From assembly GCA_021300155.1 (NCBI GenBank), contig JAJTID010000097.1:1-64000 (forward strand): DNA of 64,000 bases, read 5' to 3'. Below the pieces are notes generated by a model. It saw nothing but the letters and a program-made list of their open reading frames with translations, did no database searches and was not told the DNA's origin. The position numbers and the translations under genes are program-made. The stretch is from Pirellula sp. (lineage in GTDB: Bacteria; Planctomycetota; Planctomycetia; Pirellulales; Pirellulaceae). Positions 39,905-48,834 of this stretch are shown in pieces. The first letter of the stretch is position 1, and every line of letters starts with the position of its first letter.

Positions 39905-40486
39905 TTATTCCAAGATCATCGATATTTCATCACCACGTATCCTCTGGCCAACTTGAAGCGGTACTGGGGCGCGGACGATCTGGCCGTTCAATTTCACGTT
40001 GGCCGTTGCAGGAATTCGGCAAAACCATTGCTCCCCATTCCGAAAAAGGGTGACCTGCTCCGACCAGTCTGGACAGCGGATATGGCAACCCGACCCAGCT
40101 CCGAGAATACAAGATTCACCCAGTAAAATGGCTGATGTCAGCAGAGGTTGCCAGCGATTGTTTCCCAATAATTCTAAACGCGCGGTCGCGCTCAGCTTCG
40201 ATGGCCGCGAGTACTGCAGCTCAATTCGCCCGAGATTGAATCTCATGCCATCTGCCAAAAGAACCGGGCGATCTGTCGGTGTACCTGCGAATTCGACGGT
40301 CTGAGTCGGTTGCAGCACATGATCTTCCCCAACCCGCTGAATGACAGCCGCGTTTCGACTGATGTCTCCGCGAATGGCTAGATCCACAGAATTCCCTGGG
40401 TAAGCTTGCCCAATCGAGACCTCCGGCGAATCGCACAAAGCAAAACTGCCGACACCATCAATCCATAGAATCTTCGGAGCTGTCAT
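39905..40486 (-). CDS. FHA-domain-like protein
   Basis: This encodes 193 residues with no transmembrane part. Two FHA-like halves are visible: residues ~15-95 (VSIGQAYPGNSVDLAIRGDISRNAAVIQRVGEDHVLQP) and ~115-190 (LLGESCILGAGSGCHIRCPDWSEQVTLFRNGEQWFCRI, VKLNGQIV, GDEISMILE). The G-R/S-N-H pattern of the phosphothreonine pocket is only partly kept (SGCHIRCPD), so binding ability is unsure. FHA domains bind phospho-threonine, which fits the kinase encoded 99 bases downstream. First gene of the minus-strand series. Confidence 0.8.
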   Translation of the reverse strand: MTAPKILWIDGVGSFALCDSPEVSIGQAYPGNSVDLAIRGDISRNAAVIQRVGEDHVLQPTQTVEFAGTPTDRPVLLADGMRFNLGRIELQYSRPSKLSATARLELLGNNRWQPLLTSAILLGESCILGAGSGCHIRCPDWSEQVTLFRNGEQWFCRIPATANVKLNGQIVRAPVPLQVGQRIRGDEISMILE

Positions 40487-41283
40487 TGGAAATAGAAGTT
40501 GATAAGACTCGTAGCAAAGAGATTGGACGGATTAGACTAAACCACAGGCTAACCTAACAGTATTGATTAGGCGCTGTGGAAAAGGAATCTTGCTACATAC
40601 CCTCCCGCTAGGAGGGTCGAGCGAAGCGAGGGGAGGGCAAAGAGTTAGGCGCCAATTCCGCGTAGCGTGGGACCATCGTCCCGCGCGCAATGAGTAGCCG
40701 GTTCAGAGTTCCCCCTCCCCAGCCTATGGCCGCCGCTCCCATCGGGAGGGGAATTGCGTTCATCGCAAATAGGACTATCCCCCCTAGTAGGTTAAAAAGA
40801 ATTTTCTCTTTTTCTTAACGATGACCAGACGTGTCACCTAAGTCGTGCACATTCTTGTAAACCTAATGTTGGGAACGGTTTAAGGAGTATGCACATCGGG
40901 TAAATCAACTCGACGACACATTCTTGGATCGCTCCCAAACCAATGCCCTCAAAGCCTTTAGGAAGAGCGTATTGAAAAGTTTGACATCGCTTCACGAATC
41001 GCTAAACTGGGCCGCAAATGACGCAACATGTTGTGCATGCAATCACTGAAGGCACTACCTATAGTGGTTGTCCGCAAAATTGGGCATTCGAAAATCTTTC
41101 CTTTTCGACCGTGGAAAGAGGACCGAAATCGGCGTCGGAAGCTTTGGTTAGGGTACGAAACCCGAGGTCGCATCGGAAGTTTTCTCATTGGTGTAGCAGG
41201 GCAGCTCAACGATTTTATTTGGTCGATTCAGCTTGCCCCATTAACAGCCTCATTTTTTGGAATCTCGAAGGAGTCGCACGAGT
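40487..41283. other. long intergenic region with a hairpin repeat island, before nrdJ
   Basis: The first part holds a GC-rich repeat island (listed separately, 40600-40750). The rest, up to the nrdJ start, holds AT-rich segments and a small palindrome CAACATGTTG at 41024-41033. No NrdR-box pair and no B12-box was recognised. A GTG/TTG ORF on the minus strand (40958-41209) shows no family likeness. The promoter of nrdJ must lie here. Confidence 0.5.
40600..40750. repeat. hairpin-rich dispersed repeat island
   Basis: CCCTCC (40600-40605) pairs with GGAGGG (40611-40616). A run of GAGCGAAGCGAGGGGAGGG follows. GGGAC-CATC-GTCCC (40669-40682) is a hairpin of the same form as three more at 57.9-58.0 kb, and CCCCTCCCC near 40711 could pair with GGGAGGGG near 40744. 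Such islands are typical planctomycete intergenic repeats; no gene is inside. Confidence 0.65.
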
Positions 41284-44200
41284 ATGGCAGTTGTAGAAAT
41301 GGGTCGGGAACGTCGTAGCAAATCACAAACGACGCAAGAAGCTAGGGGCGATCGAAGTGGACTGAAAATCGAGTCTTGTTTTTGCCCGACGGAAGTTGCA
41401 GACCCATTTGACACGGTTCAATGGGAGCTTCGCAGCGCCGTCATCAAAGATGAAAGTGGCAAGGCGCTGTTCGAACAAACCAATTGTGAAATCCCGGCAG
41501 ATTGGAGCCAATTGGCAACCAATGTCGTGGTCAGCAAGTACTTTTACGGCGACCCTACCAATCCAAAGGAACGAGAAAACTCCGTTCGACAGTTGATTCA
41601 TCGTGTAACACGGACGATGGCCGATTGGGGGATCGCGGACGGTTATTTCGATACTCCAGAGGACGGCGAGCGATTTTATCGTGAACTCACTTGGCTGTGC
41701 CTTCACCAAGTCGGCTCCTTTAACTCCCCGGTTTGGTTCAATGTAGGTCTTCACCAACAATACGATGTTTCCGGTGCGAAGTGCAACTGGCACTACAATG
41801 TGGCGACTGGGCAAGTGGAGCAACCTGAAAACCCGTACGAGTATCCACAGGGCTCGGCCTGCTTTATCCAAAGCGTTGGCGACAACATGGAAGACATCAT
41901 GCGACTCGCAACGAGCGAAGCCATGCTGTTCAAATTTGGATCTGGAACCGGTACAGATCTTTCCACAATTCGCAGTAGCCGAGAAAAGTTGTCGGGCGGC
42001 GGCAAGCCGAGTGGGCCTCTTTCCTTCATGCGTGTCTACGATCAAATCGCTGCCGTTGTGAAGTCTGGCGGCAAAACCCGCCGAGCGGCGAAAATGCAAT
42101 CGATCAAAGTTTGGCACCCAGACGTGATGGAATTTATTGAGTGCAAATGGAAGGAAGAGCAAAAAGCTCACGCGTTGATTCGCGAAGGCTACGAATCAAA
42201 CTTCAACGGCGAAGCCTACTCCTCGGTCATGTTCCAAAACGCCAACCTTTCTGTACGTGTAACGGACGAGTTTATGACCGCCGTCGCCGAGAACAAGCCG
42301 TGGAAGACAAGATGGGTCAGCGATAAGAGCGATACGGAACCGCCGACCTATCAAGCTCGAGATGTATTGAACCGAATGGCAGATTGCGCATGGCACTGCG
42401 GAGATCCCGGTGTTCAATACGACACGACGATCAACAAGTGGCACACGTGTCCGAACAGCGGCCGCATCAATGCGAGCAACCCTTGCTCGGAATACATGTT
42501 CCTCGATAACACCGCTTGCAATTTGGCTTCCATCAACCTCATGAAGTTCCGAAAAGAAGACGGAACCTTCGATGCGGATGGTTTTACTGCTGCTTGCCGA
42601 ATCTTCTTGATCGCCCAAGAGATTTTGGTAGATCATGCGAGCTATCCTACGGATCGAATTGCACACAACAGCCATTTGTTCCGTCCACTCGGTCTAGGGT
42701 ATTCGAATCTGGGTTCCTTGGCGATGACCACGGCGGCTCCGTACGATTCCCCAGAGGCTCATGGACTGTGCGGAGCGATCACAGCACTACTGCATGGTGC
42801 AGCTAATCTTACGAGTGCGGAAATTGCCGGAGTGGTTGGTCCGTTTGCTGAATACGATGACAACGCGGAACCGATGATGCGAGTCATGCAAATGCACCGC
42901 AACGCAGTCGAGCAAATCGACGATCGAGGACCAGGTTACTTGAAAGAGGCAGCCAGAAACCTTTGGGATCGCGTTCTAGAAGCTGGCCATCGCAACGGAT
43001 TCCGAAACGCCCAAGCGACCGTTTTGGCTCCGACCGGTACCATCAGCTTCATGATGGATTGCGACACGACAGGCATCGAGCCTGACATTGCACTGGTCAA
43101 GTACAAGCAACTCGCTGGCGGCGGAATGCTGAAGATCCTCAACAAATCGGTTGACCTCGGTCTTCGGACACTCGGTTATACAGAAGATCAAATTGTTGCG
43201 ATCGAAAAACACATCAGCGAAAAGGATACGATCGAAGGGGCTCCTTATCTCAAGACAGAACATCTTCCCGTATTCGATTGTGCGTTTACTCCTGCCAATG
43301 GAACTCGAAGTATTCGCTGGCAAGCTCACGTTGAAATGATGGCTGCGGCACAACCATTTTTGTCCGGTGCTATCAGCAAGACGGTGAACATGCCTAAGGA
43401 CAGCACTGTCGAAGATATTGCGCAAGCATACTTCTGGGGCTGGGAACTCGGACTAAAGGCGATCGCCATTTATCGAGATGGTTCGAAGCAAAGCCAACCT
43501 CTCTCCACAAAGTCCGAAGGCAAGAAGGCAGAAGAAGCTGCTGCCGCGAAGATTGTTGAGAAAGTCGTTTACAAGCCTCGCCGCGAACGATTGCCTGATA
43601 CCCGCAACTCCGTGACACACAAATTCAGCATCGCTGGGCATGAAGGTTACATCAGTGTCGGTTTGTATCCAGACGGTCGGCCAGGCGAAGTGTTTATCAC
43701 CATGGCCAAAGAAGGTAGCACCGTTGGCGGTTTGATGGACAGCTTTGGTACTTCGACATCGATTGCACTTCAGTACGGCGTGCCATTGGAAGTACTAGTC
43801 AACAAGTTTAGTCATACTCGGTTCGAGCCGATGGGCCACACTACCAATCCAGATATTCGAATCGCCAAGAGCTTGGTCGACTATATCTTCCGTTGGTTGG
43901 GGCTGACGTTCCTCGATAGCTACCGCGACGAGCACAAAGCAAAGCAAGAGTCGACATCATCAGCATCGAAGCCAGCCCCTGCTCCTACGCAGGTCAATGG
44001 TAACGGAGCCGAGGCACCGGTCGCACCGTCCGCCAGCTCGTATACCAAAGCGAAGTATGTTGGTTTCGAATCGATTCAAGCACGATTGACAGATGTCGCT
44101 CCGCCGCGAGAAACGACATCGCGAGAAACGACATCGTCTGCTCCAACGAGTATTGCTGGCAAGTCGGAGTCCCGCGATTCTCAGTTCGCTAGCTTCCAAG

Positions 44201-44298
44201 GTGATGCACCGAGCTGCGACAACTGCGGTTCCATCACCGTGCGAAACGGGAATTGTTACCTTTGCCACAACTGCGGCAACAGCCTCGGATGCAGCTAA
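41284..44298 (+). CDS. nrdJ: class II (adenosylcobalamin-dependent) ribonucleotide reductase
   Basis: This encodes 1004 residues from ATG 41284. Blocks of the class II alpha subunit are clear: FNSPVWFNVGLH, GSACFIQSVGDN, LFKFGSGTGTDLSTIRSSREKLSGGG, KTRRAAKMQSIKVWHPDV, NPCSEYMFLDNTACNLASINL (catalytic Cys and Glu) and APTGTISFMMDCDTTGIEPD. The C-terminal ~100 residues contain a Pro/Ala-rich linker, a tandem RETTS repeat and a zinc-ribbon-like tail CDNCG...CYLCHNCGNSLGCS. It makes deoxyribonucleotides with coenzyme B12, needing no oxygen. It is monocistronic, with a strong terminator. Confidence 0.96.
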   Translation: MAVVEMGRERRSKSQTTQEARGDRSGLKIESCFCPTEVADPFDTVQWELRSAVIKDESGKALFEQTNCEIPADWSQLATNVVVSKYFYGDPTNPKERENSVRQLIHRVTRTMADWGIADGYFDTPEDGERFYRELTWLCLHQVGSFNSPVWFNVGLHQQYDVSGAKCNWHYNVATGQVEQPENPYEYPQGSACFIQSVGDNMEDIMRLATSEAMLFKFGSGTGTDLSTIRSSREKLSGGGKPSGPLSFMRVYDQIAAVVKSGGKTRRAAKMQSIKVWHPDVMEFIECKWKEEQKAHALIREGYESNFNGEAYSSVMFQNANLSVRVTDEFMTAVAENKPWKTRWVSDKSDTEPPTYQARDVLNRMADCAWHCGDPGVQYDTTINKWHTCPNSGRINASNPCSEYMFLDNTACNLASINLMKFRKEDGTFDADGFTAACRIFLIAQEILVDHASYPTDRIAHNSHLFRPLGLGYSNLGSLAMTTAAPYDSPEAHGLCGAITALLHGAANLTSAEIAGVVGPFAEYDDNAEPMMRVMQMHRNAVEQIDDRGPGYLKEAARNLWDRVLEAGHRNGFRNAQATVLAPTGTISFMMDCDTTGIEPDIALVKYKQLAGGGMLKILNKSVDLGLRTLGYTEDQIVAIEKHISEKDTIEGAPYLKTEHLPVFDCAFTPANGTRSIRWQAHVEMMAAAQPFLSGAISKTVNMPKDSTVEDIAQAYFWGWELGLKAIAIYRDGSKQSQPLSTKSEGKKAEEAAAAKIVEKVVYKPRRERLPDTRNSVTHKFSIAGHEGYISVGLYPDGRPGEVFITMAKEGSTVGGLMDSFGTSTSIALQYGVPLEVLVNKFSHTRFEPMGHTTNPDIRIAKSLVDYIFRWLGLTFLDSYRDEHKAKQESTSSASKPAPAPTQVNGNGAEAPVAPSASSYTKAKYVGFESIQARLTDVAPPRETTSRETTSSAPTSIAGKSESRDSQFASFQGDAPSCDNCGSITVRNGNCYLCHNCGNSLGCS
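44106..44135 (+). repeat. perfect tandem duplication of 15 bases inside nrdJ
   Basis: The unit gcgagaaacgacatc occurs twice in direct succession (44106-44120 and 44121-44135) and gives the repeated peptide RETTS. It lies in the linker before the zinc-ribbon tail, so it is probably tolerated slippage. Confidence 0.9.
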
Positions 44299-44325
44299 GT
44301 CGTTCTCAGCGAGAGTCGATTAAAG

Positions 44326-44361
44326 AAACAGCTCTGGATTAAATCAGAGCTGTTTTCGTTT
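44326..44361 (+). terminator. rho-independent terminator of nrdJ
   Basis: AAACAGCTCTG (44326-44336) and CAGAGCTGTTT (44345-44355) form a perfect 11-base stem around an 8-base loop, followed by TCGTTTT. It begins 27 bases after the nrdJ stop. Confidence 0.85.
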
Positions 44362-44723
44362 TGAGATATTTGATTGGAGCGATTCTTCCGCAACTCGGAC
44401 AGTGAGAGCGTGAGCGGGGAGTCTGCGTCCCTTGCTCGTGCAGCGGATTGGGAATAATTGAGCCTGCCAGCCGACTAACCCTAATCTAGTCACTTTCCGG
44501 GCATTTCAAAAGCGTTGATCTTTTCTCTGTGGATATTTTCACCCGAAGTGCTAAAACGACCGGTTGGTTGTGTGCCATGAACAACGACTCAATAACGAAC
44601 GATGACCGACAGGAACAATCCAACCCACAATCGAGTCGAATCGTGTTGTGCAAACCCAACGGGGTTTTACAATCACCACATCTTTACCATCCCAAGATCT
44701 CAATCGATCGACTTGAGACAAAG
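44362..44723. other. intergenic region, nothing convincing
   Basis: A 71-codon frame at 44529-44744 on the plus strand runs antisense into the end of the lipid kinase gene and has no ribosome site or family likeness. No repeat, tRNA or hairpin was seen. Confidence 0.5.
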
Positions 44724-45113
44724 CTAGAATATCCACTTGACTAGATGAGGAGCAAATCGACAGATTCCAATCCCTGCTGCCAAGACGGAGGCGATTAGTA
44801 CTGCCGTTGCCGCGACATCTTTGGCATCGCGAATTGCAGGATGATACTCAAGAGTAATGGCATCTGCCAAAGACTCGAGGCAAGTGTTAAAGGCCTCCGT
44901 CATCCACACCAACCCCATCGCGAGCATCAGCCAACACCAGTCATCGCGAGATACACCGAGCGACATACCCGCGACGATGACACCTAGCGTGACCACCGCA
45001 TGGATTCGAGCGTTGTGTTCTGTGACAATCAGCTTCGAAAAACCTCGAAATGCATGGACGAAGCTCTGATACCTTTTAGCCCAGCTGAATTTTCCGGAAC
45101 ATTCATCCTTCAT
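44724..45113 (-). CDS. dgkA: diacylglycerol/undecaprenol kinase (DgkA family)
   Basis: This encodes 129 residues from ATG 45113, the usual DgkA length. The ORF track's 192-residue form overlaps the dihydroorotase gene. It has three transmembrane helices and the family active-site pattern: RYQSFVHAFRGFS at the start, EHNARIHAVV, then TEAFNTCLESLADAI and HPAIRDAKDVAATAV. The Glu, Asn, Glu, Asp and Lys-Asp of the consensus are kept. It phosphorylates diacylglycerol or undecaprenol in the inner membrane. It follows pyrC by 61 bases on the same strand. Confidence 0.9.
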   Translation of the reverse strand: MKDECSGKFSWAKRYQSFVHAFRGFSKLIVTEHNARIHAVVTLGVIVAGMSLGVSRDDWCWLMLAMGLVWMTEAFNTCLESLADAITLEYHPAIRDAKDVAATAVLIASVLAAGIGICRFAPHLVKWIF

Positions 45114-45174
45114 GCTTACTCTGCTTCTACAAAACAAACGGGCATCTCGCTTCAAATCCTCGGCCAGCCTGCGA

Positions 45175-46536
45175 TCAATTTTTCGACAAAGTCCCTGTTC
45201 CATGCTCGGTTGCCCAGTATCCTCCGAGGGATGGATCGAATTGCAATCGGCTTGCTGGCTTCTCGGCAACAATGCGACCAGTATTATATGTGAGATGTCC
45301 ACCTACCCACGTCTTTACTGGCCAACCTCTGAGAGTGCGGCCTGCCCAGGGGCTCCACTTCGATTTTGTAAATTGATTCTCGTTTCTGATGGTTCGTTCC
45401 ATGTTCGGATCGACCAATACCAAATCGGCATCGTAGCCCACTTCAATGCGTCCCTTTCCGACTATACCCCAAACTCGAGCAGGAGCATCGCTGGTCCAAG
45501 AAGCGATTTGATTCCAAGTGCAGTCGCCTCGACTCGCTCGATCTAACAAGAGAGCAAAGTAGTTTTCGACTGCAGGAAGACCGCTCGGTGACTTGGGATA
45601 GGGTTGTCGCTTTTCTTCTAGTGTATGAGGCGCATGGTCGGTCGCCACCACTTGGATTTTTCCAGCAACAAGCCCGTTCCATAGCCCAACGGTATCCTCT
45701 CGGTTCTTGATCGATGGATTCATCTGAATCAATGAGCCGAGCCTTGCGTAATCATCGACGCAGAACTCCCAATGGTGCGGGCACAATTCACACGTGATCA
45801 AATTGCGATGATCCGCCACCAACTCCAATTCGGCTGCAGTGCTGAGATGCAAAACGTGAAAGCGATGCGAATGGCGATGCGCGAGATCGATCGTTCTTTT
45901 GGTCGAGATCCATGCCGCGCGATGGTCTCGAATCCGTGAATGATCAGCTACCGTCGCTGCCTCGCCAATGGCAGCAGCATTGGCAAGGACCGTGGTTTCA
46001 TCTTCGCAATGTGCACAGATAGGAAGCGTGGTCTCGGCAAAGATTCGCTCCAATGCATCTTGTTCATCAACGAGCAAGTCACCGGTGCTAGAACCAATGA
46101 AGATCTTGATCCCAGGAACTCCGGTCGCTCGCTTGAGATCCTCCATGTTGTGGGCGGTTGCACCAATATAGAAGCCATAGTTCGCGATCGATTTGGTACT
46201 CGCAATCTGATACTTCTGTTCGATCAACTCCTGGTTGATAGCCGCCGGTTTTGTGTTGGGCATTTCCAAAAATGAAGTCACCCCGCCAGCAACGCACGCT
46301 TGGCTCGCCGTTAGTAGATCTTCTTTGTGCGTAAGGCCCGGCTCCCGAAAGTGAACTTGATCATCCACGAGTCCTGGGAACAAAAGAAACCCTTCGGCAT
46401 CCAAGACTTCGTCTGCTTGCGAAGTTGATGGAGCGTCGATACTTGCAATGATGCCGTTATCAATCAAAACATTGGTTTTAACCGTAGCTTTCGGGCAGAC
46501 CACCATCGCGTTACGGATTAGAAGACAACGTGCCAT
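45175..46536 (-). CDS. pyrC: dihydroorotase, class I type
   Basis: This encodes 453 residues from ATG 46536, which has GAGG just upstream on the minus strand. Amidohydrolase blocks are present: [21 protein letters not shown], the carboxylated Lys in [14 protein letters not shown], His in ICAHCEDE and FHVLHLST, and the catalytic Asp in ATDHAPHT. The first zinc motif reads D-Q-V-H rather than H-x-H, so one zinc ligand is Gln, a pattern I recall from Bacteroidetes-type enzymes. It converts carbamoyl aspartate to dihydroorotate in pyrimidine synthesis. Confidence 0.93.
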   Translation of the reverse strand: MARCLLIRNAMVVCPKATVKTNVLIDNGIIASIDAPSTSQADEVLDAEGFLLFPGLVDDQVHFREPGLTHKEDLLTASQACVAGGVTSFLEMPNTKPAAINQELIEQKYQIASTKSIANYGFYIGATAHNMEDLKRATGVPGIKIFIGSSTGDLLVDEQDALERIFAETTLPICAHCEDETTVLANAAAIGEAATVADHSRIRDHRAAWISTKRTIDLAHRHSHRFHVLHLSTAAELELVADHRNLITCELCPHHWEFCVDDYARLGSLIQMNPSIKNREDTVGLWNGLVAGKIQVVATDHAPHTLEEKRQPYPKSPSGLPAVENYFALLLDRASRGDCTWNQIASWTSDAPARVWGIVGKGRIEVGYDADLVLVDPNMERTIRNENQFTKSKWSPWAGRTLRGWPVKTWVGGHLTYNTGRIVAEKPASRLQFDPSLGGYWATEHGTGTLSKN

Positions 46537-46675
46537 TGGGACCTCACTTATCAAATAAATGGCTGAAAGTTTCCTTTCGGCCACGGGTAGTTGAACTTTG
46601 ACTACAATTTGGGCTAGTTCGCGGGTTGAGTCCATACCCCGCCTCTAGGATTTTTTGAATGGAAAGGGATTCGAC

Positions 46676-47482
46676 GTGAGTCGCAAGATTATCGCTAAAG
46701 CAGATGATTCCATGCTCGGTGGTTTGCTGGTGTTCGGCGCTATTGTGCTCGGGTCCATGTCCGTCATCTTGTTTCAATCTAGCAAGCAGAATAGGCAATC
46801 GGCCGCACAAGATTGGGGAGGACTCGTTGAAAAAGCAATCGCAACTGGTTCGACAGATGCGCTTCTCAAAGAATTAGATGTCGCGATCTCAAAAGACACC
46901 TCCAATTATCAGCTCTACCTCGAAAGGGGGTCGCTCAGATTTCGAACAGGAAAAATCGAGCTCTCCATCGAGGACTTTGATAAGTGCATCGACATATTGC
47001 CTGACTCAAAGCCCTATCTCTGGCAACGCGGCATTGCTCTGTTTTACGCCCGAAAATACGATCTCGGCAAAGAACAGTTTGAGGTACATCGATCCGTGAA
47101 TCCGAACGACGTAGAAAATGCGTTTTGGCATTTCCTGTGCGCAGCAAAACTCAAGGGAGCCGACGAAGCCTCCAAGGATATCTTGCTTTCCGGATTCGAC
47201 TCACGGGAACCACTCATGCAAGTTCAAAAAATGATTGCGGGGAAAATGGAGCCCAGCGAAGTGGAAGAGTCCATGAAGGGTGGCGGCAAATCAGTTCTAT
47301 TTTACGGACATCTTTATCTCGGTCTTTTTTTCGACGCCAAAAAAGATCTAGCAAAAGCCAAGGAACATCTCGCGAAGTGCGTTGCAGTGAAATACCCCGG
47401 CTACATGTACGATGTCGCAAAACTCCATCTCAAGATGCTTGAAGAGTCCAGCCCGGCAGAAACCAAGCCTAGTCAGCGCTAA
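46676..47482 (+). CDS. membrane-anchored TPR protein
   Basis: GTG 46676 (AGGGA six bases upstream) gives 268 residues; TTG 46655 with AGGA upstream is an alternative. One transmembrane helix lies near residues 12-35 (MLGGLLVFGAIVLGSMSVILF). The rest is helical, with TPR-like repeats from about residue 75: NYQLYLERGSLRFRTGKIELSIEDFDKCI, SKPYLWQRGIALFYARKYDLGKEQFEVHR, and YGHLYLGLFFDAKKDLAKAKEHLAKCV. The arrangement is like NlpI, but no lipobox is present. It is probably a scaffold at the membrane. It is divergent from pyrC. Confidence 0.8.
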   Translation: MSRKIIAKADDSMLGGLLVFGAIVLGSMSVILFQSSKQNRQSAAQDWGGLVEKAIATGSTDALLKELDVAISKDTSNYQLYLERGSLRFRTGKIELSIEDFDKCIDILPDSKPYLWQRGIALFYARKYDLGKEQFEVHRSVNPNDVENAFWHFLCAAKLKGADEASKDILLSGFDSREPLMQVQKMIAGKMEPSEVEESMKGGGKSVLFYGHLYLGLFFDAKKDLAKAKEHLAKCVAVKYPGYMYDVAKLHLKMLEESSPAETKPSQR

Positions 47483-47797
47483 AGTCGATGGAATCACTGA
47501 AATCGTTTGCGCCCAACCTCCAGAGATAAATTTTTGGGCATTTATTTATCGAAATGGTTTTCTTTTTTCTAACTGACGCTAATAATGTGGGCATCTGGCC
47601 GATGGGTTCCCACGGAAGAAATTCGGCTCGATCAAAATTCCCCATTGTGTTTTAACTGGATTTCGGGCGTGACCAGTTAGGGCACTTTGGGGTTTTTTTT
47701 TGACTTGGTTTTTGATTCGCTTGTATGTAGGGATCAATGTGTGTTACTTTTGATCCGCCTACGGTCTTGACCGAGCTTTTTATGGACCTGTGTTTCA
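47483..47797. other. intergenic region, only a T-rich stretch
   Basis: Between the TPR gene and the next ORF. A run of T lies at about 47692-47701, and the sequence is otherwise AT-rich with no stem of note. The promoter of the following pair is presumably here. Confidence 0.4.
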
Positions 47798-48817
47798 ATG
47801 ATGGATGAATCACACCAAAGAAGTGCGACAGTGCCTGCCATTCGAAGTCTTCTCGGGATTTCTAGCTTGGTCGCTTTGATCGCCTTTAGTCTATGGTCCC
47901 TCAAGTCATCGAATAGCCTCAAGCCACTCGACGGTACGAAACTGCAAACAAACTCGAGTCCCACGAATTCTTCTCCGTCGATCGACTGGGAGAAAATTGC
48001 TTCGACTCATTTGTTGCGATGTCAACAGCGAGTATCTGCCGCTTCGCAACGTCATACGGAGCCAGTTGTCGATTTACTCAACCGAGCTCAAATCAAAGTC
48101 CCGAAGTTTTCGAAAACGGCATTAAGCTTCGCAAGCAAGTGGCGATTGATCGCGGATTCCGTTCCCTACACCAAAGGAGATAGAAACGAAGTCTTCTTGC
48201 GCGAACAATTCGAATCGACGGTGCTCCGAAGCTCCGATTTAGAAGATGCGATTGAGGAGTCGATCGCTTCATTTCTCCAAGAGATTCGAAGTATTGAGAA
48301 TCAGATGCTCGTCGAACTGCGCGCCGACCTCGACGACTTCCCGCAAATCGATTGGTCGAAATGGAAAGATGACGAAACCATGCTTCAGCAATTCGACATC
48401 GCTATCGCAACCGCCATGGATTCGTCGAATACAGATTTCAAGAACGCCGTGGGGTCGCAGTTGATCTCGCTCATCGCGGGTGAAGTTCTGACACAAGTCG
48501 CAGTACGCGTCGGCGTGTCCGCAGGAATTCTGGGAACCGGTGCGGCTTCAGGCTGGGCCACATTGGGTATTGGTGTGGTGGCTGGCATCGTGATCGACCA
48601 AATCGTCTCGACCGTTTGGAAGTATTGGGACAATCCCGAAACAGAACTCACGGATCAGATACAATTTCAACTCAGCAACCTTCAACGACTGATCTGCGAA
48701 GGGGACGAGACAACCCAGGGGCTACGGCAACATTACACGCGAGTTGCCGACGAACGAGATTCCCTCCGCCGACAGGCCATCCTTAGCCTCTTGAAAAACA
48801 TAGAGCCGACTCCGTAA
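47798..48817 (+). CDS. membrane protein of unknown function, first of a pair
   Basis: This encodes 339 residues; ATG 47798 and ATG 47801 are both possible. One helix near residues 15-35 (LLGISSLVALIAFSLWSL) anchors it. The following ~150 residues are charged and helical. A Gly/Ala-rich hydrophobic stretch at about 225-275 (EVLTQVAVRVGVSAGILGTGAASG, then LGIGVVAGIVIDQIV) looks like a glycine-zipper membrane segment. A helical tail follows. I do not recognise the family. It is 17 bases upstream of the next gene. Confidence 0.8.
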   Translation: MMDESHQRSATVPAIRSLLGISSLVALIAFSLWSLKSSNSLKPLDGTKLQTNSSPTNSSPSIDWEKIASTHLLRCQQRVSAASQRHTEPVVDLLNRAQIKVPKFSKTALSFASKWRLIADSVPYTKGDRNEVFLREQFESTVLRSSDLEDAIEESIASFLQEIRSIENQMLVELRADLDDFPQIDWSKWKDDETMLQQFDIAIATAMDSSNTDFKNAVGSQLISLIAGEVLTQVAVRVGVSAGILGTGAASGWATLGIGVVAGIVIDQIVSTVWKYWDNPETELTDQIQFQLSNLQRLICEGDETTQGLRQHYTRVADERDSLRRQAILSLLKNIEPTP

Positions 48818-48834
48818 CAAAGCGAGAATGAGCC

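Noticed and set aside
40800-41283. Cobalamin riboswitch or NrdR boxes upstream of nrdJ
   Set aside because: I looked for the B12-box core and for paired NrdR boxes and found neither; CAACATGTTG alone is too short to support a claim.
44529-44744. 71-codon plus-strand ORF between nrdJ and dgkA
   Set aside because: No ribosome site or family likeness, and its 3' end is antisense to the dgkA gene.
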